Source: Chersky-840 sp035532735
GTDB lineage: Bacteria; Actinomycetota; Acidimicrobiia; Acidimicrobiales; UBA8190
DNA length: 19,239 nucleotides
Assembly: GCA_035532735.1 (NCBI GenBank)
Contig: DATKQM010000020.1
Span: 1 to 19,239, forward strand
Direction: 5' to 3'
In this document: positions 14,646 to 19,239 of the stretch, in pieces
How positions within the stretch are numbered: the stretch's first letter is position 1
Layout: every line of letters begins with the position of its first letter
Notes under the pieces: generated by a model
Databases searched by the model: none
Told to the model about the DNA's origin: nothing
What the model saw: the letters and a program-made list of their open reading frames with translations, nothing else
Made by a program: the position numbers and the translations under genes

Positions 14646-15994
14646 GCGGGTACACGCCCCATACCGAGACCGACATCGCCTCGATGCTCGGGTTCCTCGG
14701 GCTCTCGTCACTCGACGAGCTCTTCTCGGTCGTGCCCGAGGCGCTGCGTCTCGCCGGTGGGCTCGACATTGCGCCAGGTCTGCCCGAGCCCGATGTCTTC
14801 GCCCACATGGAGGATCTGGCCGCCGCGAACCGGCCCTGTGGACGCGACCTGGTGTGTTTCGCCGGTGCGGGCGCCTACGACCATGAAGTGCCGCCTGTCA
14901 CCCGCGCCCTAGCGTCGCGCTCGGAGTTCGTCACCTCCTACACGCCCTATCAACCCGAGGTCGCCCAAGGGGTGCTCCAGGCCGTATTCGAGTTCCAGAC
15001 CCTCGTCGCCCGCCTGTCAGGCCTGGCCGTCTCCAACGCCTCGCTCTATGACGGGGCCGCGTCCCTCGTGGAAGCCGTCAACCTCGCCGTCGGGGCCACG
15101 GGGCGACAAGACGTCTGGGTCTCCCATGGCGTCAACCCGACGTGGCGAGACGTCCTGGCCACCTTCGCTCTGGGTACGGGGCACCGCATCCACGACATCC
15201 CCCTCACCGCAGGAGCGACGGACTGGGCGGCCACGGCTTTCGACGACTCTGAGGAGCCCGGCGCCATCGTGGTCGCCTACCCCAACTATCTGGGGTGCCT
15301 CGAAGACCTCGGCGAAGCCCGGGCCCGGTGCGACCGCACGGGGGCGTTGCTGATCGTGGCGTTCGACCCGATCTGTGCCGGAATCCTGCGCTCGGCCGGC
15401 GACTGGGGCGCCGATGTGGTGGTGGGGGAGGGCCAGGCGCTGGGCATGCCACTGAGCTTTGGGGGCCCGTACCTGGGGCTGTTCGCGTGCACGATGGATC
15501 ATGTCCGTCGACTGCCCGGACGCCTCGTGGGCGAGACCGTCGATGCAGAAGGACGACGCGCCTATGTGACGACCCTTCGAGCCCGGGAACAAGACATCCG
15601 GCGCGAGAAGGCGACGTCCAACGTCTGCACGAACCAAACCCTGATGGCCGTCACCGCCGCAATCCAATTGGGTTGGCTCGGGACGTCAGGCATCGCCGAG
15701 GTCGCCCTCCGCTGTGCACGTGGGACACGCTATTGCCGTGACCTTCTCTTGAAGGTGCCAGGAGTCGAGGCGCTGACGAGCACCCCGGTGCTACGTGAAT
15801 TCGCGCTGCGACTCCCGGTGCAGTCCGAGATGGCGGTGGAGCGATTGGCCGACGAGGGGTTTCTCGCCGGGGTCGCCCTCGATCCGAGCTATGCCCAGGG
15901 CCGCACCGACGGACTCCTCGTGGCTGTCACCGAGCGGAGGACACGGGCCGAGATCGACGCCTTCGTCTCTGCCTTCGAGAAGGCGGTCCGGTGA
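14642..15994 (+). CDS. gcvPA: Glycine dehydrogenase (decarboxylating) subunit 1
   Basis: A 450-residue subunit 1 (alpha chain) of the split P protein. With subunit 2 it forms the PLP-dependent glycine decarboxylase that loads the aminomethyl group onto lipoyl-GcvH. Typical stretches: SLDELFSVVPE, FAGAGAYDHEVPPVT, FVTSYTPYQPEVAQGVLQ, SNASLYDGAASLVEAVNLA, VVAYPNYLGCLED, GLFACTMDHVRRLPGRLVG and ATSNVCTNQTLMA. This half usually lacks the PLP lysine, which sits in subunit 2. The GTG start overlaps the gcvT stop by 4 bases and has a weak ribosome site, so reinitiation after gcvT is likely. Its own stop overlaps the next start. Confidence 0.95.
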   Translation: MSGYTPHTETDIASMLGFLGLSSLDELFSVVPEALRLAGGLDIAPGLPEPDVFAHMEDLAAANRPCGRDLVCFAGAGAYDHEVPPVTRALASRSEFVTSYTPYQPEVAQGVLQAVFEFQTLVARLSGLAVSNASLYDGAASLVEAVNLAVGATGRQDVWVSHGVNPTWRDVLATFALGTGHRIHDIPLTAGATDWAATAFDDSEEPGAIVVAYPNYLGCLEDLGEARARCDRTGALLIVAFDPICAGILRSAGDWGADVVVGEGQALGMPLSFGGPYLGLFACTMDHVRRLPGRLVGETVDAEGRRAYVTTLRAREQDIRREKATSNVCTNQTLMAVTAAIQLGWLGTSGIAEVALRCARGTRYCRDLLLKVPGVEALTSTPVLREFALRLPVQSEMAVERLADEGFLAGVALDPSYAQGRTDGLLVAVTERRTRAEIDAFVSAFEKAVR

Positions 15995-17535
15995 TGGTCG
16001 ACGACCTCGTCCCCGCCGCCGCCGCCGGTGGGCGCGCCGCCAGCGCTCCGCTGCTCGGCCGCGATACCGAGCCCACCCTCTTCGAGCTCTCCGAGCCCGG
16101 ACGCAGCGCCTGGCAACTGCGCACGACGGGTGTCCCGGACCTTTCCCTCGAGGATCTCGTCCCCGAGGTCCACCGCCGGGACAGCCCGGTGGCGCTGGCC
16201 GAGGTGTCCGAGCGCGACCTCGTGGGGCACTTCACCCGCCTGAGCCACCGGCAGTTCTCCGTCGATCTCGGTGCCTACCCCCTGGGCTCGTGCACCATGA
16301 AGTACAACCCCAAGATCTGCGACGCCGTGGCCGTGCTCCCCGGCTTGGCCAACGTCCACCCCGCCGCTCCCGCCAATTGCATCCAGGGTTGGCTCGAGCT
16401 CCTCGTCGAGCTCGAGGATGCGCTGTGTGAGATCACGGGAATGGCCGCCGCCACACTGCAGCCCGCCGCCGGCGCGGCCGGCGAGTTGACCGGCCTGCTG
16501 CTCATGCGAGCCTGGTTCGCGGCGAAGGGAGACACCCGGCACAAGGTGATCATCCCGGACTCCGCGCACGGCACCAATCCGGCCTCGGTGACACTGGGCG
16601 GATTCGAGGTGGTCACCGTGCCGAGCGACGAGCGTGGGTGTGTCGACGTCGCCGCGTTGCGCTCGGTGCTCGACGAGGACGTCGCCGGGATCATGTTGAC
16701 CAATCCCAACACCCTGGGGCTCTTCGAAGAGGACATCAAATCGATCGCCGACGCCGTGCACGAGGTCGGCGGTCTCCTCTACTACGACGGCGCCAATCTG
16801 AACGCCATCCTGGGTGTGGTGCGACCCGGCGACATGGGCTTCGACATCGTCCACCTGAACCTCCACAAGACCTTCGCCACCCCCCACGGCGGGGGTGGGC
16901 CCGGTGCCGGGCCGGTGGCTGTGTCCCAACGCTTGGCGCCCTTTCTCCCGGGCCCTCGACCCACCCGTCTCGGTGACCCGTCGTCGGCGCGCTTTGGTTG
17001 GGCCACGCCCGAGCAATCGATCGGTCGCCTCCATTCGTGGCACGGCAACGCACTCGTCCTGGCCCGGGCCCTCACCTACGTCCTCGTCCACGGCAATGAC
17101 GGGCTCCGTGACGTGGCCCGCCTGGCCGTGCTCAACGCCAACTGGCTCCGGAAGCGGCTCTCGACCACGTTCGATGCCCCCTATGACCGACCCTGCATGC
17201 ACGAGTGCGTCTTGTCGGCCTCCTCGCTCAAGCGCGCCACCGGCGTCAAAGCCCTCGACGTCGCCAAGCGACTCCTCGAAGAGGGATTCCACTCGCCGAC
17301 GGTCTACTTCCCGCTCATCGTCGACGAGGCGCTCATGATCGAGCCCACCGAGACAGAGAGTCTGCAGACCCTCGAGGCGCTGGCCGGAGCCCTGGAGGAA
17401 ATCGCGGCCGAGGCAGCCACTCCCGAAGGTGCCCGTGAGGCAACCGAGGCCCCCCATCTGACGCCGGTGCGCAGAGTCGACGAAGCGCGCGCCGCTCGAC
17501 ACCTCGTGCCGACCTTCGACGCCCGGCCCTCGTAG
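15991..17535 (+). CDS. gcvPB: Glycine dehydrogenase (decarboxylating) subunit 2
   Basis: A 514-residue subunit 2 of the split P protein, carrying the PLP site. Seen motifs: PLFELSEPGRS-like start (TLFELSEPGRSAW), YPLGSCTMKYNPK (96-108), PDSAHGTNPASV (189-200), GIMLTNPNTLGLFE (233-246), YYDGANLNAILG (264-275) and LNLHKTFATPHGGGGPG, with the PLP lysine K293. The GTG at 15991 overlaps the gcvPA stop by 4 bases and has GAGAAGG upstream; the ATG at 15994 directly after it is equally possible. The last 60 residues are a less conserved tail after the DEALMIEPTETES region. No gcvH lies downstream: the next gene is convergent, 15 bases away. Confidence 0.95.
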   Translation: MMVDDLVPAAAAGGRAASAPLLGRDTEPTLFELSEPGRSAWQLRTTGVPDLSLEDLVPEVHRRDSPVALAEVSERDLVGHFTRLSHRQFSVDLGAYPLGSCTMKYNPKICDAVAVLPGLANVHPAAPANCIQGWLELLVELEDALCEITGMAAATLQPAAGAAGELTGLLLMRAWFAAKGDTRHKVIIPDSAHGTNPASVTLGGFEVVTVPSDERGCVDVAALRSVLDEDVAGIMLTNPNTLGLFEEDIKSIADAVHEVGGLLYYDGANLNAILGVVRPGDMGFDIVHLNLHKTFATPHGGGGPGAGPVAVSQRLAPFLPGPRPTRLGDPSSARFGWATPEQSIGRLHSWHGNALVLARALTYVLVHGNDGLRDVARLAVLNANWLRKRLSTTFDAPYDRPCMHECVLSASSLKRATGVKALDVAKRLLEEGFHSPTVYFPLIVDEALMIEPTETESLQTLEALAGALEEIAAEAATPEGAREATEAPHLTPVRRVDEARAARHLVPTFDARPS

Positions 17536-17550
17536 GTCTGCCCGGGGGCC

Positions 17551-18204
17551 TCACCCCAAGACGTCGTGGAGGAGGGGGAGGAGTTCTTCCATCGTGGAAA
17601 ACGTCGCATCGGCATCAACGAGGCGCGGCGCCGGCGTGAGGGCCACGTATCCGAGGACCGTCATCCCTGCGCTGCGAGCAGCGGCGACGCCGTTGGGGCT
17701 GTCTTCGACCACCACGCAACGCGACGTCGGAACGGCCATTGTCGACGCGGCGTGTAGGAACAGGTCCGGAGCGGGCTTCCCGTGGGCGACCCGCTCGGCG
17801 CTGAAGATCCGACCGGCGAAGTAGGGGAGCAGTCCCGTGACCGTCAGGGACCTGACGATCCGCTCGACAGTGCCCGATGACGCCAGGCAGAACGGGAGTT
17901 CGAGACCATCGAGCACCGGCCGGATTCCCTCCACCGGTCGCAGATCGGAGGAGAAGGCCCCGAAGAGTCGCCGGTGGTAGGTCTCGTCGAAGTCTTCGGG
18001 CAGGTCCCGGCCCGAAGACGTCCTGATGGCCGACCGGACCGCAAGGAGCGTGCCACCCATGTAGTCGCGAATGCTCTCGTCGACACTCGTCGGATGGCCG
18101 TGCTCAGTCAGAAGCTCGGCCAGGACCCGGTTGGCCAGAAGCTCGCTGTCGACGACCACGCCGTCGTTGTCAAAGATGACGAGTCCGGGGGGAGAGGGCG
18201 TCAC
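17551..18204 (-). CDS. HAD-superfamily hydrolase, beta-phosphoglucomutase-like
   Basis: A 217-residue subfamily IA HAD phosphatase. All four HAD motifs are present: FDNDGVVVDSE (nucleophile D12, acid D14), ASSG (108-111), K143 in HGKPAPD, and VVEDSPNGVAAA with E167-D168. The cap is helical, between residues about 20 and 90. The usual role is removing phosphate from a small metabolite, or phosphohexose mutation in the close group; the substrate cannot be told. The start is GTG at 18204 with GAGG 4 to 5 bases upstream. The gene begins 27 bases after the flavin oxidoreductase stop, so both are probably one transcript. It converges on gcvPB. Confidence 0.9.
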   Translation of the reverse strand: MTPSPPGLVIFDNDGVVVDSELLANRVLAELLTEHGHPTSVDESIRDYMGGTLLAVRSAIRTSSGRDLPEDFDETYHRRLFGAFSSDLRPVEGIRPVLDGLELPFCLASSGTVERIVRSLTVTGLLPYFAGRIFSAERVAHGKPAPDLFLHAASTMAVPTSRCVVVEDSPNGVAAARSAGMTVLGYVALTPAPRLVDADATFSTMEELLPLLHDVLG

Positions 18205-18231
18205 GAAACCTCGGTGAGGGCGCTCAACGGG

Positions 18232-19239
18232 TCATTCGGTCGTCTTCACCTCTTGCTTGGCTTCGCGCTCGGCGTGATGGTCCGAGATGGCCTGCATGAT
18301 GGCGCCGCCCACGGCCCCGATGAACTCCGGCCTGTTCTCCGCGGCCCAGTCCCGAGAGCTCTCGAGTGATGCCAGAGTCCCTTTGAAGTGCGGCACGACC
18401 TCGCGGGCGAACAGCTCGTAGGACTTGAGCGTCGCCAGACGATCCGCCCACTCGTGCGCCATGAGGAGGTACGTCCCGAAACCTCCGGACTGGGCCACGA
18501 GTCGCTCGATCTGGGCTATGGCCATGGCCGGGGTGCCGATGATGGCGAAGCCCGTCTCCATGAGCGCGTCCACCATCTTGTCGGGGTCGAGTGTCCCGGG
18601 CGCGAGGGGCAGGGCGGCGACACGTTCGAAGTAGTCCACCCACTGGGCGAGGCCGTATTTCACATCCGCACGCGCCTGCTCCTCGGTCTCGGCGATGTGC
18701 ATGGGACCGACGAGGCGCCATTTCCGACGGTCGACGTCGGTCCCGAATTCAGCGGCGCGTTCTTCCATCACCTGCCAGTGCGAACCGAGGACGTCGAAAC
18801 CACCGGCCGAGGTGGCGCCGATCGACAAGAGCGACAAGCCGAATCGCCCTGCCGCCCGGGGGCCCGCCGGAGAGATTTGCGCTGCCACCGCAACCTCGAA
18901 CCGAGGGTGGGTGTACGGCCGCAGTTGGAGCCGGGCGTTGCGCAGCGTGAACCACGACGCGTCACGCGTCACGAGCTCGCTGCCGTCGAGGAGGGCGAGG
19001 ATGGCTTCGAGCGACTCCTCCATCATGTCGCGCTGGTTCATAGGGTCGATGCCCATCATGAAGGCGTCAGAGGGCAGTGCTCCGGGCCCCACGCCGAACA
19101 TCACCCGACCGCGGGTGAGATGGTCGAGCAGGACCATCCGGTCGGCCAGGATGAACGGGTGGTGGTAGGGGAGTGAGCTCACGCCGGTCCCCAGACGAAT
19201 GTTCTTCGTCCGCTGCGAAAGCACCCCGATGAACACCTC
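18232..19239 (-). CDS. LLM-class flavin-dependent oxidoreductase (5' end missing)
   Basis: The frame is open to the right edge, so the N-terminus lies beyond the window. The visible 335 residues are a bacterial luciferase-like (F420 or FMN-dependent) monooxygenase. Family stretches are IGVLSQRTKNIRLGTGVSSL, PYHHPFILADRMVLLDHLT, GRVMFGVGPGALPSDAF, MMEESLEAILALLDG and AARFGL-like SPAGPRAAGRFGLSLLSIGAT. Together they cover most of the TIM-barrel. A C-terminal helical tail (LKSYELFAREVVPHFKG) follows. The sequence recalls limonene-monooxygenase-like members, but substrate and cofactor are not readable. The ATG near 19236 is internal, since about 60 residues precede this point in relatives. It lies upstream of the HAD gene in the same orientation. 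Confidence 0.9.
   Translation of the reverse strand, partial: EVFIGVLSQRTKNIRLGTGVSSLPYHHPFILADRMVLLDHLTRGRVMFGVGPGALPSDAFMMGIDPMNQRDMMEESLEAILALLDGSELVTRDASWFTLRNARLQLRPYTHPRFEVAVAAQISPAGPRAAGRFGLSLLSIGATSAGGFDVLGSHWQVMEERAAEFGTDVDRRKWRLVGPMHIAETEEQARADVKYGLAQWVDYFERVAALPLAPGTLDPDKMVDALMETGFAIIGTPAMAIAQIERLVAQSGGFGTYLLMAHEWADRLATLKSYELFAREVVPHFKGTLASLESSRDWAAENRPEFIGAVGGAIMQAISDHHAEREAKQEVKTTE

Noticed and set aside
15889..17502. 537-residue - strand ORF opposite gcvPB
   Set aside because: Gly/Val/Glu-rich shadow of the gcvPB frame with no recognisable domain.
17536..17550. CCCGGG palindrome between gcvPB and the HAD gene as terminator
   Set aside because: Only a few self-complementary bases with no loop or T-run.

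Overview
The window is very GC-rich (about two thirds GC by eye), densely coded and free of mobile elements, CRISPR arrays, rRNA or recognisable tRNA genes. Frequent GTG starts, TANNNT boxes lying 6-8 bases before start codons (typical of leaderless actinobacterial mRNAs) and a MerR regulator of the type found next to glycine-cleavage genes in mycobacteria all suggest a high-GC actinobacterium. A lineage outside the classic mycelial groups, such as Acidimicrobiia, is my guess from the gene mix and is not proven.

Layout, left to right. (1) The 3' part of a secreted phosphoesterase (phospholipase C/acid phosphatase family) enters on the + strand. (2) Five genes follow on the - strand, read right to left: a small cupin, a zinc alcohol dehydrogenase, a membrane-anchored DUF218 protein, a circularly permuted ATP-grasp ligase, and a fusion of an alpha-E domain with a transglutaminase-like peptidase. 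The last two form the ATP-grasp/alpha-E/transglutaminase set predicted from genome context to make and cut peptide-like tags or metabolites; it remains poorly characterised. (3) A divergent, solitary phosphoadenylyl-sulfate reductase (CysH) on the + strand lacks one of the four cluster cysteines. (4) A secreted PQQ-type beta-propeller, preceded by a possible 16-codon leader ORF, and a membrane CHASE-PAS-GGDEF diguanylate cyclase lie on the - strand. (5) On the + strand come a gamma-carbonic-anhydrase-like protein with an altered metal-ligand pattern, a MerR regulator, a small nuclease-fold-like protein, and the overlapping glycine cleavage genes gcvT-gcvPA-gcvPB. GcvP is split in two and no gcvH is present. 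(6) On the - strand are a HAD phosphatase and a flavin-dependent luciferase-like oxidoreductase cut by the right edge.

Functional links that can be argued: the ATP-grasp and alpha-E/transglutaminase proteins probably act together. GcvT, GcvPA and GcvPB are parts of the glycine decarboxylase complex and are translationally coupled by 4-base overlaps. The cupin and dehydrogenase are 4 bases apart and may act on one small-molecule substrate. The most interesting items are the alpha-E-transglutaminase fusion, the three-cysteine CysH, the displaced histidine in the carbonic-anhydrase-like protein, and the possible leader ORF before the beta-propeller gene.
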